The notes: generated by a model not told the origin, from the letters alone. Shown: positions 27,997 through 37,636, counted from the stretch's first letter. The stretch: 64,000 nt of DNA from an uncultured Anaerolineae bacterium (GCA_934216615.1 CAKQCB010000001.1:620001-684000), one strand, 5' to 3'. A program made the numbers and translations.

Positions 27997-28056
27997 GACG
28001 AAACCCCGTGTTAGACTCGTAGAGATTCAAACACGACAGTCGCAAGGGGTTTCGTC
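27997..28056 (+). terminator. Long structured hairpin after the system 3 permease genes
   Basis: An 11-bp perfect outer stem (GACGAAACCCC / GGGGTTTCGTC) encloses 38 nt with a further inner pairing (GTGTT / AACAC). It lies 24 bp past the dppC stop, so a terminator role is plausible, but no T run follows and the size is unusual. It could also be a small structured RNA or a repeat unit. Confidence 0.45.
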
Positions 28057-28134
28057 GGTGCGCCGAATTTTAAACTGGATCATCCTCATCTTCGTGATGC
28101 ACATCACTCGCCAACATCACCCCCTGTGTTCCTC

Positions 28135-29319
28135 ATGAAATATCTTTCTCAAGGGGCAAAATCCAATCTTCTACAAGGTTTTGTATGGGGTGTTCGCCTT
28201 GTATTTTTGATCTTTCTGCTCAGCTTAATCACGCCTGTGCAACCCCGCGCTGAACTGGGTGCCCCGCAAACGGTAGAAACCCATATTCCTCAACTGTGCG
28301 TTCACACACGGCTGATCGACGAAGTAGATGAATGGAAAATCCAACGTTCGTTAGAGATGGTTCGCGAAATGGGCGCGACCACCATCACCGAATTTTTCCC
28401 GTGGGCTTACATCGAACACACGCGTGGGGTGTATCAGTGGGATAATGTAGATCGCATCGTTCGCCATGCGCAAAATCAGGGTATACGCATCATTGCGCGG
28501 ATGGGCTTCGTGCCAAGTTGGGCGCGTGAAACCCACGACGATACTGAAACCACGCTGAATACCCTACCTGAAACATCGTATATAGATTTTTCCAATTTCG
28601 TCGCGGCGTTTGCGTCGCGTTATGCTGGAACGATTGATCACATCATCATTTGGAATGAACCGAACCTCGCCTTTGAATGGGGGTATCGACAGGTTTCGGC
28701 ACAAGCCTATGCCCGTCTACTGGAAGCAGTATATGAACCTGCGCACAGAGCAAACCCCAACGTGATCCTGTTGGCGGCGCCGTTAGCCCCGACTTTAGAA
28801 CCGCGTGGCAGCAGTCATGGGCTGAATGATCTACTCTATTTTGAAGACTTGTACGCTTCTGGCGCTTCACAATATTTTGATGCGGTCGCCGTTCACACGT
28901 ATGGGTTTACGACGTCTGCGCTTGAAGCGCCCGCGACAGATCGCCTGAATTTCCGTCGCATGGAACTTCTGCGCGACCTCATGATCAACTATGGGGATGA
29001 GGAAAAACCGATCTACATCACCGAAACAGGCTGGAACGATCATCCCCGCTGGACGAACGCAGTCACCCCCGCACAACGGATCGCCTATTCTGTCGAAGCG
29101 GTAGAATATGCACAAGCGAATTCAGATTGGCTACAAAACTTGTGTTTTTGGGTCTTTCGCTTTCCCGCACCAACCTATAATTACCCTGATCATTTCACGT
29201 TTGTAAATTCAGACTTTGAACCTAAACCGATCTATTTCGTGCTACAAAATATGGCGCGTGACCTATCCACTTCAGAGCAATTATGGCGACCCTCACCTCT
29301 CCAAGATTCAGAAAATTAG
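28135..29319 (+). CDS. Membrane-anchored glycoside hydrolase-like protein (clan GH-A fold)
   Basis: A 394-aa protein with one N-terminal hydrophobic segment (VRLVFLIFLLSLITPV, about residues 20-38; anchor or signal) and a TIM-barrel. The acid/base Glu is in IIIWNEPNLAFEW and the nucleophile Glu in IYITETGWND, the paired strand-4 and strand-7 glutamates of clan GH-A. Similar proteins are labelled cellulase-like or GH39/GH5-like; the exact family cannot be told. I chose the ATG at 28135 over a GTG at 28126. It ends 37 bp inside the next gene. Confidence 0.8.
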   Translation: MKYLSQGAKSNLLQGFVWGVRLVFLIFLLSLITPVQPRAELGAPQTVETHIPQLCVHTRLIDEVDEWKIQRSLEMVREMGATTITEFFPWAYIEHTRGVYQWDNVDRIVRHAQNQGIRIIARMGFVPSWARETHDDTETTLNTLPETSYIDFSNFVAAFASRYAGTIDHIIIWNEPNLAFEWGYRQVSAQAYARLLEAVYEPAHRANPNVILLAAPLAPTLEPRGSSHGLNDLLYFEDLYASGASQYFDAVAVHTYGFTTSALEAPATDRLNFRRMELLRDLMINYGDEEKPIYITETGWNDHPRWTNAVTPAQRIAYSVEAVEYAQANSDWLQNLCFWVFRFPAPTYNYPDHFTFVNSDFEPKPIYFVLQNMARDLSTSEQLWRPSPLQDSEN

Positions 29320-30077
29320 GCTTCGTGCTCTTGGTGAGCATCGGCCTATTTATCCTGTGGCGACAGTTCCGCCCGTATCAACTGCCACCGCTTGATGTAC
29401 TGCTACCCGCTGGTGAGTTACGCGTCGGCATTGACCCTGCGCATCCACCCTTTGCGTATTATGACAGCGATGGAACAATTAGCGGTTTAGAACCCACGCT
29501 TGGAGAATGGCTTGGGGAACGGTTCAATATCCCCATTCGTTTTGTCACACTAGGATATGACGGCCTGTATGATGCACTGCTCACACATCAAGTTGATATC
29601 CTGATCGCTTCCGTCATTGTTGACCCCGCAAGGACCGATGTATTCACTTATTCAACACCTTACTTTAACGCGGGGTTTGTGCTGGTCAGTTCGAGTCATA
29701 GTCCGATTCAGACCATGAGTGAGCTAGAAGGCAAAACCTTAGCGTTTGCGTACGGGTCTTCCGCGCATGAACAGGCCAACCGCTGGCATCGACGTTTAGA
29801 TACGTTTATCGATCACCCCTACGAAACAGCGATAGATGCGCTGGATGCCGTCCGTTTAGGCGAAAGTGCAGGCGTTCTGGTGGAAGCGGCCTCAGCACTC
29901 GAATATCTTGCTGACCATCCCACTTGGCAAGCGCATCAATTTGAAGTGACGGTACTGCCCTATGCGATTGTCACCCGCGCAGAGGCAGGCGAACTTTCTA
30001 GCGCTATCGATTATGTATTACGCCAAATTCTCATCAGCCCTGAATGGGCGACGCTACTTGAGAATACATTTGAGTAA
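29283..30077 (+). CDS. Anchored amino-acid-type solute-binding protein (SBP family 3)
   Basis: A 264-aa protein with an N-terminal TM anchor (FVLLVSIGLFILW, residues 13-26) and a full SBP_bac_3 domain. It shows GELRVGIDPAHPPFAYYDSDGTISGLEPTLGEWLGE, YDGLYDALLTHQVDILIASVIVDPARTDVFTYSTPYF and a C-terminal IDYVLRQILISPEW. This fold binds polar amino acids or serves as a sensor module. No ABC permease of the matching type is next to it. It overlaps the GH-A gene by 37 bp. Confidence 0.86.
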   Translation: MATLTSPRFRKLGFVLLVSIGLFILWRQFRPYQLPPLDVLLPAGELRVGIDPAHPPFAYYDSDGTISGLEPTLGEWLGERFNIPIRFVTLGYDGLYDALLTHQVDILIASVIVDPARTDVFTYSTPYFNAGFVLVSSSHSPIQTMSELEGKTLAFAYGSSAHEQANRWHRRLDTFIDHPYETAIDALDAVRLGESAGVLVEAASALEYLADHPTWQAHQFEVTVLPYAIVTRAEAGELSSAIDYVLRQILISPEWATLLENTFE

Positions 30078-30152
30078 CCAGACAAAACCTTTTTGTGAAT
30101 ATATTCGCGCTACAATATGTCGAAATTTGACCACACAGTCGGCAAAAACAAC

Positions 30153-31262
30153 ATGTCAAAATCACTCAAAATTGGGATTGATGCTCGGCTTACGTATTAC
30201 CGCACAGGGGGCATCAGCACCTATATCATTCGGTTAATCCAAAACCTGCACAAATTAGATCAGCACAATCAGTATCGCATTATCGAAAGTCGTAAAATTC
30301 AAAACTCGGTCAGTAATGGTTTTCCAAACGCAAAAGTATGGACGCCATCCCATCACCGTATTGAAAAGTATGCGTTATCGGTCGAGCTGATGCGCTTTGG
30401 CTTTGATGTATTCCACACGACCGATTTCATCCCCCCATTACGAGGCGGGAAACGCCATGTGGTTTCTATTCATGATTTGAGCTTTTTGCATTATCCGGAA
30501 TTTTTGACTGAAGAAAGCCGTCGTTATTACAACGATCAGATTCAATATGCCGTGCGTCATGCCGATCATATTTTGACCATCAGCGAACACAGCAAGCGGG
30601 ATTTAGTCTCGTTATTAGGTGTTCCACCAGAGAAAATCACGGTTCAACTGTTGGCGGCAGATGAAAAATTCCACCCACTCAGAAATGATCTAGTGGTGCA
30701 GGTTCGCAAACAGCTCGAACTACCCGAACAATATCTGCTTTTTGTCGGAACATTAGAACCCAGAAAGAATATTTTAGGCTTGGTTGAAGCGTATGTTCAG
30801 CTTACACGGCAGATGTCTAACGCCCCCTCACTCGTCATTGCAGGGAAAGCAGGCTGGAATTTTGAGGAAACACAAGAAAAAATAAACGCATTCCAACTTG
30901 GAAATCGGTTGATCTGGCGAGAAAACATCTCTCAGGAACAGCTACCCGCAGTGTATAATGGGGCAAGTTTACTGGTCATCCCATCGTTTTATGAGGGGTT
31001 TGGTTTAACCGCATTAGAAGCGATGGCTTGCGGAACAATACCGATTGTGAGCAACCGATCATCCCTGCCTGAAGTTGTGGGGGATGTAGGATTGCAAATC
31101 AACCCTGATGACCCAACCGAGATTGCTCAAGCCTTTGAGTACGCGCTGACTCACCCCGAATGGCAAATAGAGCAACAACAGCTGGCGTTACAACGCGCAC
31201 AGCATTTTAACTGGGAAGACACTGCGCGAATTGCGCTAGAAACCTATAAGGCCCTTGCATAA
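30153..31262 (+). CDS. Glycosyltransferase, GT4 family
   Basis: A 369-aa GT-B enzyme. The N-terminal IGIDARLTYYRTGGISTYIIRL is the GT4 acceptor-domain start and the C-terminal donor site has SFYEGFGLTALEAMACGTIPIVSNRSSLPEVVG, the EX7E motif. LFVGTLEPRKNI opens the second domain. I prefer the ATG at 30153; an in-frame ATG at 30117 adds 12 residues, and neither has a strong ribosome binding site. Its stop is directly followed by the next start codon. Likely role: cell-surface polysaccharide or glycolipid assembly. Confidence 0.87.
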   Translation: MSKSLKIGIDARLTYYRTGGISTYIIRLIQNLHKLDQHNQYRIIESRKIQNSVSNGFPNAKVWTPSHHRIEKYALSVELMRFGFDVFHTTDFIPPLRGGKRHVVSIHDLSFLHYPEFLTEESRRYYNDQIQYAVRHADHILTISEHSKRDLVSLLGVPPEKITVQLLAADEKFHPLRNDLVVQVRKQLELPEQYLLFVGTLEPRKNILGLVEAYVQLTRQMSNAPSLVIAGKAGWNFEETQEKINAFQLGNRLIWRENISQEQLPAVYNGASLLVIPSFYEGFGLTALEAMACGTIPIVSNRSSLPEVVGDVGLQINPDDPTEIAQAFEYALTHPEWQIEQQQLALQRAQHFNWEDTARIALETYKALA

Positions 31263-32501
31263 ATGCACTTGTTGATACTCACCCCAGCGCTTCCCTACCC
31301 CACCCATCAAGGGGGCGCACTGCGTAATTTTGGGCTTATCCGTGGGCTGGCTGAACATGGCTATCAAATCACCTTGTTGAGTTTCAGTGAAAAGGATGTC
31401 GAAGCGTCTAAAACACCCCTTGCGGATTACTGCGAGAAGATTGAAACGGTTCCGATTCTTTCGAGAAGTAAAAAAGAACGGATTCGCGACCTAATTTTAA
31501 AACCTCAGCCTGATCTAGCATTGCGTTTAGAAAGCAATGTGTTTCGCGAAAAACTCCAAGCCTTGCTCAAAGAAACAGCTTTTGATGTCGTCCACTTTGA
31601 AGGGTTAGAAATGGCGATTTATTTGCCACTTGTACAAGCCCTCCAGCCCAAAGCGAAACGCATTTATGACGCACATAATGCTGAATTTTCGTTACAAAAA
31701 GCGATTTCACATATTGACCGCAAACATTGGAAACGGTTCCCTGCCGCGGTTTACTCCACTATTCAAGCGCACCGCATCGCCTATTTTGAAAAATCCATCT
31801 GCGAAAATGCGCACGCGGTGATCTGTGTTTCGTCCGAAGACCGTGAGGCATTAAAAACACTCGCACCAAAATCCAAGTTTTATGTCATCCCCAACGGCAT
31901 TTATACCGCTGACTATCTCGCCAATGAGCAGAATAGTGACCCGAACACTCAAAACCTTGACTTGGGCGAATACCCGATTGTGTTCACAGGGAAGATGGAT
32001 TACCGCCCGAATATCGACGCCATTGTGTGGATGGCGAACAATATTTTACCTTTAATTCAAGAGAAAATTCACGGCGCGAAACTGATCGTTGTGGGGCAAA
32101 AACCGCCTCATTCGATCCAAGCCTTGAACGCACATCATAACATCGAAATTACGGGGTGGGTTCCAGCCGTACAACCTTATTTGTACGCAGCACGCGCTTA
32201 CGTCGCCCCTTTACGCATGGGCAGTGGCACACGCCTAAAACTGCTTGAAGCCTTTGCCGCAGGTTGCGCCACCGTCGCAACACCTTTAGCGGCGGCAGGG
32301 CTTGAAAGCGCGATGGACGATGTTTTTGTTCGGGCAGAAACTGCCGAAACATTTGCGAATGCAGTCATCCACATTTTGCAAGATGATGCGTATCGAAAAG
32401 TATTAGGCGAAAAAGCGCAAAAAGCCGTGCAAACCTATTATGATTGGCAAAATCTCATCCCATTGGTTGTCAATTATCATCAGGAAGTTTTGGGTGGATA
32501 G
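31263..32501 (+). CDS. Glycosyltransferase, GT4-like
   Basis: A 412-aa GT-B enzyme with LTPALPYPTHQGGALRNFGLIRGLAEHGYQITLLSF at the start, YDAHNAEF in the middle, VFTGKMDYRPNIDAIVWM opening the donor domain and APLRMGSGTRLKLLEAFAAGCATVATPLAAAGLE at the donor site. The ATG directly abuts the preceding TAA. Together with its neighbours it forms a three-gene glycosyltransferase unit. Donor and acceptor are unknown. Confidence 0.88.
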   Translation: MHLLILTPALPYPTHQGGALRNFGLIRGLAEHGYQITLLSFSEKDVEASKTPLADYCEKIETVPILSRSKKERIRDLILKPQPDLALRLESNVFREKLQALLKETAFDVVHFEGLEMAIYLPLVQALQPKAKRIYDAHNAEFSLQKAISHIDRKHWKRFPAAVYSTIQAHRIAYFEKSICENAHAVICVSSEDREALKTLAPKSKFYVIPNGIYTADYLANEQNSDPNTQNLDLGEYPIVFTGKMDYRPNIDAIVWMANNILPLIQEKIHGAKLIVVGQKPPHSIQALNAHHNIEITGWVPAVQPYLYAARAYVAPLRMGSGTRLKLLEAFAAGCATVATPLAAAGLESAMDDVFVRAETAETFANAVIHILQDDAYRKVLGEKAQKAVQTYYDWQNLIPLVVNYHQEVLGG

Positions 32502-33717
32502 AAACTTATTGGTTGAACGTAACCGCCGTATGGCGGAAGCCTTTCATAAAACCTCTTTCAAAGAGAAGATTCGCCGCGCCATCCTCTATGATGTGGGACA
32601 TATTCCGTTTTCTCCACAACCTGTGACAGCCGAAAGTAGCCGGCGGGTTTTGCTCATTCGGCCTGACCATTTGGGCGATGTCCTGCTCACGACACCGTCC
32701 ATTCAAGCCCTGCGCCGAGCGTTACCACAAAGCGAAATTCACGCGCTCGTCGGCAGTTGGTCGGCAAATGTACTCGCCCCGTTTGACGAAATTGATCATG
32801 TACTGACCCTGCCATTCCCTGCATTTGACCGTAACCCTAAATTGAATTGGCGTTCACCTTATCAATTAGCGTGGCGTTCGGCACAGAAACTACGAAAGAT
32901 CGGCTATGGGCAAGCTGTGATTTTAAGACCAGATCATTGGTGGGGTGCACTTCTTGCATGGATGGCGGGAATTCCTGTGCGCGTCGGCTATGATCATCCA
33001 GATTTAACGCGCTTTATCACCCATGTGGTGCCACGCCAAGAAAAACAGCACGCGGTAGAACAGAATATTCGGCTGATCCAACGTTTATTAGACGTTCCTA
33101 CCACCCCGATCAACCCTCAAGATTATCCGCTGAACTATCCCGTTTCGAGCGAAGAACGCAGTTGGATACACGGCTATCTTGAAGAATGGGATTTGCCCCA
33201 ACCGAGACGCATGATCGCGATACATGCAGGTTCAGGGTCGATTTATAAAAACTGGGATAACTCACGTTGGGCAAGCGTGGCTGACACGCTCAGTGAACAA
33301 TTAGATGCGACCATCATCTTAACGGGAAGCACACAAGAAATTCCGCTGGCGAAGGCGATTGCGTCAGAGATGAAACAGATTCCGATCATCGCCGCGGGGG
33401 ATACCAATATTGGTACGCTGGCCGCGCTATTTGAACAGTGTCTCATCGTTTTAGGGACGGATAGCGGGCCGTTACACCTTGCGTCAGCGGTGAAAACGCC
33501 AACTGTTGCCTTATTTGGCCCCGCAGACCCAATCGAATTTGGGACGTGGGGGCCGAAAGAACGGCACCTCATCTTGGCTAGCACCATCGGATGCCGTCCG
33601 TGTCGGATTCTCAACTGGGCAGGGGATGATTTAGAGAATCACCCATGTATGCGCGATATTCAATTGGGGCAAGTGTTGACCGCGGCGCGCACCGTCGCGC
33701 GCGCTAGTCTGGAATGA
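32494..33717 (+). CDS. Glycosyltransferase, GT9 (ADP-heptose:LPS heptosyltransferase-like)
   Basis: A 407-aa GT-B enzyme with VLLIRPDHLGDVLLTTPSIQALRRALP, IAIHAGSGSIYKNWDNSRW and LGTDSGPLHLASAVKTPTVALFGPADP, all GT9 hallmarks. Two Cys near the end (GCRPCR) are also typical. I use the GTG at 32494, placed 6 nt after AGGAAG; the frame is open to 32440 but that would overlap the upstream gene by 62 bp instead of 8. It is of interest because GT9 classically modifies LPS core, and the likely host phylum is usually described as lacking LPS. Its 3' end overlaps the convergent ppk2 gene by 14 bp. Confidence 0.9.
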   Translation: MDRNLLVERNRRMAEAFHKTSFKEKIRRAILYDVGHIPFSPQPVTAESSRRVLLIRPDHLGDVLLTTPSIQALRRALPQSEIHALVGSWSANVLAPFDEIDHVLTLPFPAFDRNPKLNWRSPYQLAWRSAQKLRKIGYGQAVILRPDHWWGALLAWMAGIPVRVGYDHPDLTRFITHVVPRQEKQHAVEQNIRLIQRLLDVPTTPINPQDYPLNYPVSSEERSWIHGYLEEWDLPQPRRMIAIHAGSGSIYKNWDNSRWASVADTLSEQLDATIILTGSTQEIPLAKAIASEMKQIPIIAAGDTNIGTLAALFEQCLIVLGTDSGPLHLASAVKTPTVALFGPADPIEFGTWGPKERHLILASTIGCRPCRILNWAGDDLENHPCMRDIQLGQVLTAARTVARASLE

Positions 33718-34513
33718 CGATCTGATCCAAGTTCGGTTCTGGTGGTGGAAACTGCGGATTCATCGCCTCTAAAGTCTCGACTAAAATCCGCGTGATCACC
33801 AAGTCACGATACCATTTTTTATTCGCAGGAATGATGTACCACGGGGCATAGTCAGTATTGGTACGTGTGATCGCCGTCTCATATGCCTTCATATACTGAT
33901 CCCACAATTTACGCACTTCAAGATCAGCGCTCGAAAACTTCCAATGTTTTTCAGGGTTGGAGAGGCGTTCTTCAAAACGTTCTTTTTGTTCTTCTTTGCT
34001 GATGTGAAGGAAGAACTTGATCACTCGTGTACCGCTGGTCACAAGCAGGCGTTCAAAATCATTGATGTGATCGTACCGTTGTTCCCACACCTTTCTAGGT
34101 ACCAATTTATTCACACGGGCAATTAACACGTCTTCGTAATGACTGCGGTTGAAAATTCCAATATAGCCCTTTGGGGGCACTTCCCGATGTACACGCCATA
34201 AAAAGTCGTGCGAAAGCTCAAGGGTTGAAGGTTGTTTAAACGAAGCGACTTTCACTCCCATCGGGTTCACGCCCAAAAAGACTTTTTTGATGCCACTGTC
34301 TTTACCGCCTGCATCCATCGCCTGAAAGACGACCAACAACGCTTGCTTATTTTCGGCATATAGCCGTTCTTGCAAAAGGCTCAAACGTTCTTCGAGTTGT
34401 TCCTCTTCTGCGCGCGCTGAACTTTTATCATAGTTTTCGGTGTGATTAGGAGAATAATCTGCCAAGTTGATCTTCGTCAGCGCAGGCGGGTTTAAGCGTT
34501 GTTTTTTGGACAT
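33704..34513 (-). CDS. ppk2: Polyphosphate kinase 2 family protein
   Basis: A 269-aa cytoplasmic kinase that transfers phosphate between polyphosphate and nucleotides. The Walker A motif is QAMDAGGKDSGIKKVF, followed by GVKVASFKQPS, the lid and Walker B region PPKGYIGIFNRSHYEDVLIARV, and HISKEEQKERFEERL. It matches the PPK2 nucleotide-phosphotransferase type. ATG at 34513 follows GAGAG. It is 10 bp downstream of rqcH and last in the minus-strand block. Confidence 0.93.
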   Translation of the reverse strand: MSKKQRLNPPALTKINLADYSPNHTENYDKSSARAEEEQLEERLSLLQERLYAENKQALLVVFQAMDAGGKDSGIKKVFLGVNPMGVKVASFKQPSTLELSHDFLWRVHREVPPKGYIGIFNRSHYEDVLIARVNKLVPRKVWEQRYDHINDFERLLVTSGTRVIKFFLHISKEEQKERFEERLSNPEKHWKFSSADLEVRKLWDQYMKAYETAITRTNTDYAPWYIIPANKKWYRDLVITRILVETLEAMNPQFPPPEPNLDQIVIPD

Positions 34514-34523
34514 CAATTTTCTC

Positions 34524-36236
34524 TCACTTCAGTTCACTATCGGACGATGGCGTTACGGTGATCGTTTCTTCATTTCGATAAGTAACTTGTCCCGGCCCTG
34601 CCCCCTTGATTTTGCGCACATGCCGTCGATAGGTGTAATCCACAATCACATTGGCATCGTTACGATGTGCGCTGTAATGGGCAGCAAACTGTGCGGCCTT
34701 GACCATCACCGCGTCAGGAATAGGACGGCCATCCACTTTGATAATCACATGTGCGCCGGGGACACCGCGCACATGAAGCCAAATATCTTGAGGCCCCCCT
34801 TTATCGAACGTCACAAGTTCATTCTGTCGGCTGTTGCGCCCTACCCAAATGATAAACCCATCAGGGGTGATGTAGCGTAAAGGGGCGCTCTTACTGCTGT
34901 TACGGCTCTTGTGCGCAGGCTTATCCCGCAGGGTGCCAATATCGCGCAGGGCATTTCGCACCTCATCAATTTCAGGGTAATTGGTCGCCAGCTCAAGGTC
35001 TACAGCCAACTGCTCCAGAAAATTGATTTCGGTCTGCGTTTCAGCAATCTTTTGGGGGACATCCTCTAAAGCGCGCTGTGCCTTATTGTATTTTTCAAAA
35101 TACGACTGCGCGTTTTCTAGAGGTGTTTGTTTTGGGTCTAGGGCAATCACCAATTCAGGTTGATCAAAATCATACTGTGCACGAAGCTCGGTTTGTTTCG
35201 GCTGGATCGAATATTGATAAGCGAGGATCAATTCCCCGCTCTGCCTTAACAATTCACGTTCGCTGTCATCGGTCATCGACTTTTGCAGTGACGCAAGTTT
35301 TCCGCGCGCTTTATGTTTGCCTTCTTCAATCGCCTCAAAGAGAGATTTTTTACCTGCGGCGTAAGCGTCTTCACCAATGGGGGCGCCGTAGAATACAGAG
35401 CAAGCCTCACTGATCGAAGCGTAAGGTTTCCACTCAGGCACTGACTTTAACGGAACCACGCTCAATGCTACTGGAGCGTCATTGCGAAAACCGACACCTG
35501 CCTGCCATTCACGTTGACGCAGCAGCTCAAAAACAGTTTGTAAATGTTCGTATAACGCCGTAGGGTCAGCATCTTGAAAAGCGACGTTCGTCATACCCGC
35601 GCGAAATACGATCTCTTTCGACAGCAAAGGGCTAAGACCTAAGATGCGACTGCTCAGAATTTGTGAGAGTTTTTTATCGGTTTCTGTCGCTTGGTCAAAA
35701 ATACCCAACCAACGCTCAAACGTCATCTGAAAGGGGTCTAACTTGCCCGTTTGTGGGGGCGGTGGAATGTAGGGCTGATTGGGTAAACTTACACGATAGC
35801 GGTTTTGATCTGGGGTGACACGACGCGAACAATCGAGGATGGTGCCGTTTGCCACCAAAAGTAAATTTGAGCGCCGTTCCATCGGCTCGACGATGAGCGT
35901 GACTGGCCCTTCTGGCCCCTCAATGTCAATATGGAGGATGCGTTCCCATTCGGGTTGGCTGATATGACTAATCACCCCACCCTCTACTTTACGGCGGATC
36001 AAAAGCTCTAATTGACTCGGTTTTTCTAACCCGCGACGTAATTTTTCCCCAACTAAATGAACGCGCGGACGTTGATTGTCCGCGCTGAGGTATAGATATT
36101 GACGGCGACGATTTGCATAAATCTCTAACCCGATGGCGTTTTGGTCTACATCAACCGAATCTTGAATTCGACCCCCTGCAATCACATCGAGAAATTCATC
36201 AACCAGCGCTGAAATCGAAAAGAAATCGAGGCTCAT
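34524..36236 (-). CDS. rqcH: Ribosome-associated quality control protein RqcH (NFACT family)
   Basis: A 570-aa NFACT protein. It binds stalled 50S subunits and recruits tRNA-Ala to add C-terminal alanine tails. The N-terminal NFACT-N domain (MSLDFFSISALVDEF, then RVHLV and MERRSNLLLV) is followed by a coiled-coil part (about 280-420) and the NFACT-R domain with WVGRNSRQNELVTF, PQDIWLHVRGVPGAHVII and YRRHVRKIKGAGPGQV. Older annotations call it fibronectin-binding protein. Only 4 bp separate it from the cytochrome c gene stop. Confidence 0.93.
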   Translation of the reverse strand: MSLDFFSISALVDEFLDVIAGGRIQDSVDVDQNAIGLEIYANRRRQYLYLSADNQRPRVHLVGEKLRRGLEKPSQLELLIRRKVEGGVISHISQPEWERILHIDIEGPEGPVTLIVEPMERRSNLLLVANGTILDCSRRVTPDQNRYRVSLPNQPYIPPPPQTGKLDPFQMTFERWLGIFDQATETDKKLSQILSSRILGLSPLLSKEIVFRAGMTNVAFQDADPTALYEHLQTVFELLRQREWQAGVGFRNDAPVALSVVPLKSVPEWKPYASISEACSVFYGAPIGEDAYAAGKKSLFEAIEEGKHKARGKLASLQKSMTDDSERELLRQSGELILAYQYSIQPKQTELRAQYDFDQPELVIALDPKQTPLENAQSYFEKYNKAQRALEDVPQKIAETQTEINFLEQLAVDLELATNYPEIDEVRNALRDIGTLRDKPAHKSRNSSKSAPLRYITPDGFIIWVGRNSRQNELVTFDKGGPQDIWLHVRGVPGAHVIIKVDGRPIPDAVMVKAAQFAAHYSAHRNDANVIVDYTYRRHVRKIKGAGPGQVTYRNEETITVTPSSDSELK

Positions 36237-36240
36237 AACA

Positions 36241-36720
36241 TTAGGGTTCGTGTAACGTTAACAGATATGCCATGATGTCGCCCAAATCCTGATCGTTATA
36301 TTGATCGCGGTAATTGATCGGCATCGAGTTCATAAAGCCTTCGACGATGTACGCTTCAGGATACACAATCGACTCATAAATATAGGTCTCTGCCGACATT
36401 GGCGGGCGACGTGTAGCAGCGCGATCCGCAACACCTTCAAACGGCGGTGCGATATGGTTCACAGCGCCGATCACATGACAAGCGTTGCACTGCTGCACCA
36501 TTAATGTTTCACCGCGTGCAGGGTCGGCATTTTCTAAAAGCGCCGTCACTTCTTCAACATATTGTTCGACTACAGGGGTGGTGTCATCACCTGTAGTCGA
36601 GGTGTCCACATTCATCAATTCGGCCAAGAAGATCACAGCAAACGCGATCAACAAAACCAATGGAATGAGGATGATCGCATAGGAACGATTCTTATTGGGT
36701 TGTTCGGGTGTAGTCGTCAT
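36241..36720 (-). CDS. Membrane-anchored class I cytochrome c
   Basis: A 159-aa protein with one TM anchor (residues 14-34), an acidic linker and a c-type heme domain. The heme motif CNACH is at 78-82 and the axial Met is likely in EGFMNSMPINYRDQ. It would carry electrons on the outer face of the membrane. It lies next to ctaB and ctaA, so it probably serves an aa3-type oxidase encoded elsewhere. Confidence 0.9.
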   Translation of the reverse strand: MTTTPEQPNKNRSYAIILIPLVLLIAFAVIFLAELMNVDTSTTGDDTTPVVEQYVEEVTALLENADPARGETLMVQQCNACHVIGAVNHIAPPFEGVADRAATRRPPMSAETYIYESIVYPEAYIVEGFMNSMPINYRDQYNDQDLGDIMAYLLTLHEP

Positions 36721-36730
36721 AGAATTAGGC

Positions 36731-37636
36731 TCAAATCAATAATACGTCGATCATCATCGCCATGAACAAGAACGTTAGGTAAGCAGTCGAAAACTTATAC
36801 GTCTTACGCGCAGTTGCGCCGTCTTTCTTCTTGATCAGCTCTAAGGCCATGTAGATTAACCCAAAGCCTAAAACAGTCGCGGCGATGAAATAAATCATTC
36901 CGAGCGTGCCAAAAGCGGTGGGTAATAAGCTCACCAAAAGAAGCTGGACGGAATACCACAGAATTTGTCGGCGTGTCACTTCTTCACCACGCGCAACGGG
37001 CATCATCGGCACATTCGCTCGGGCATAGTCGGAATTGACGAGCAACGCCAACGCCCAGCTATGAGGCGGTGTCCAGTAAAACACAATCGCAAATAAGATG
37101 AAGGGTTCAAAGTTGAGCGAGCCATTGATAGCTGCCCAGCCGACCAGAACCGGCATCGCCCCCGCGCCACCGCCAATTAAAATATTGACGACGGTATTGC
37201 GTTTTAACATGATCGTGTAGATCACGACGTAATAAAACGCACCACCGAGCGATAAAAATGCTGCTAGCCAGTTGACAAATACGCCTAAAATCACCACTGA
37301 CCAGACGACCAGCCCAATGCCGAATAAAAGCGCATTGATCGGTGCGACACGCCCAGAAGGAATCGGACGGCGCGCTGTACGCGACATCAACACGTCCATG
37401 TCACGGTCAAGATATTGGTTGATCACACTTGCGCCAGCGGCTGAACAAGCGCCACCGATTAAGGTGAAGATCAGAATATTCAGCGGGGGAATCCCGTTTT
37501 GTGCCACGATCATGGCCGTCAGTGTTGTGAATAACAGGACCAAAACAATCCGTAATTTGGTCAGTTCCAAATACGTCCGAATCGTCTGCCCCAGTGTGGG
37601 TCTTAAGAAGTGAGCGTCGCCGAGTTGTGCTGCCAT
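36731..37636 (-). CDS. ctaB: Protoheme IX farnesyltransferase (heme O synthase)
   Basis: A 301-aa UbiA-family membrane enzyme with about nine TM segments. It has the prenyl-diphosphate-binding motif NQYLDRDMDVLMSRTARRPIPSG, the later YTPPHSWALAL-type sequence (YWTPPHSWALALLVNSDY) and the VARGEEVTRRQI loop. It adds a farnesyl chain to heme b, giving heme O for CtaA. The start overlaps ctaA by 34 bp. Confidence 0.95.
   Translation of the reverse strand: MAAQLGDAHFLRPTLGQTIRTYLELTKLRIVLVLLFTTLTAMIVAQNGIPPLNILIFTLIGGACSAAGASVINQYLDRDMDVLMSRTARRPIPSGRVAPINALLFGIGLVVWSVVILGVFVNWLAAFLSLGGAFYYVVIYTIMLKRNTVVNILIGGGAGAMPVLVGWAAINGSLNFEPFILFAIVFYWTPPHSWALALLVNSDYARANVPMMPVARGEEVTRRQILWYSVQLLLVSLLPTAFGTLGMIYFIAATVLGFGLIYMALELIKKKDGATARKTYKFSTAYLTFLFMAMMIDVLLI

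Noticed and set aside
29283..30077. The family-3 binding protein as part of importer system 3
   Set aside because: It is of another binding-protein class, has its own anchor and overlaps the hydrolase gene, so it is not the binding protein for the DppBC pair.
32440..32493. Longer N-terminus of the GT9 protein
   Set aside because: It would overlap the upstream gene by 62 bp, lacks a ribosome binding site, and the GTG at 32494 has AGGAAG at correct spacing.
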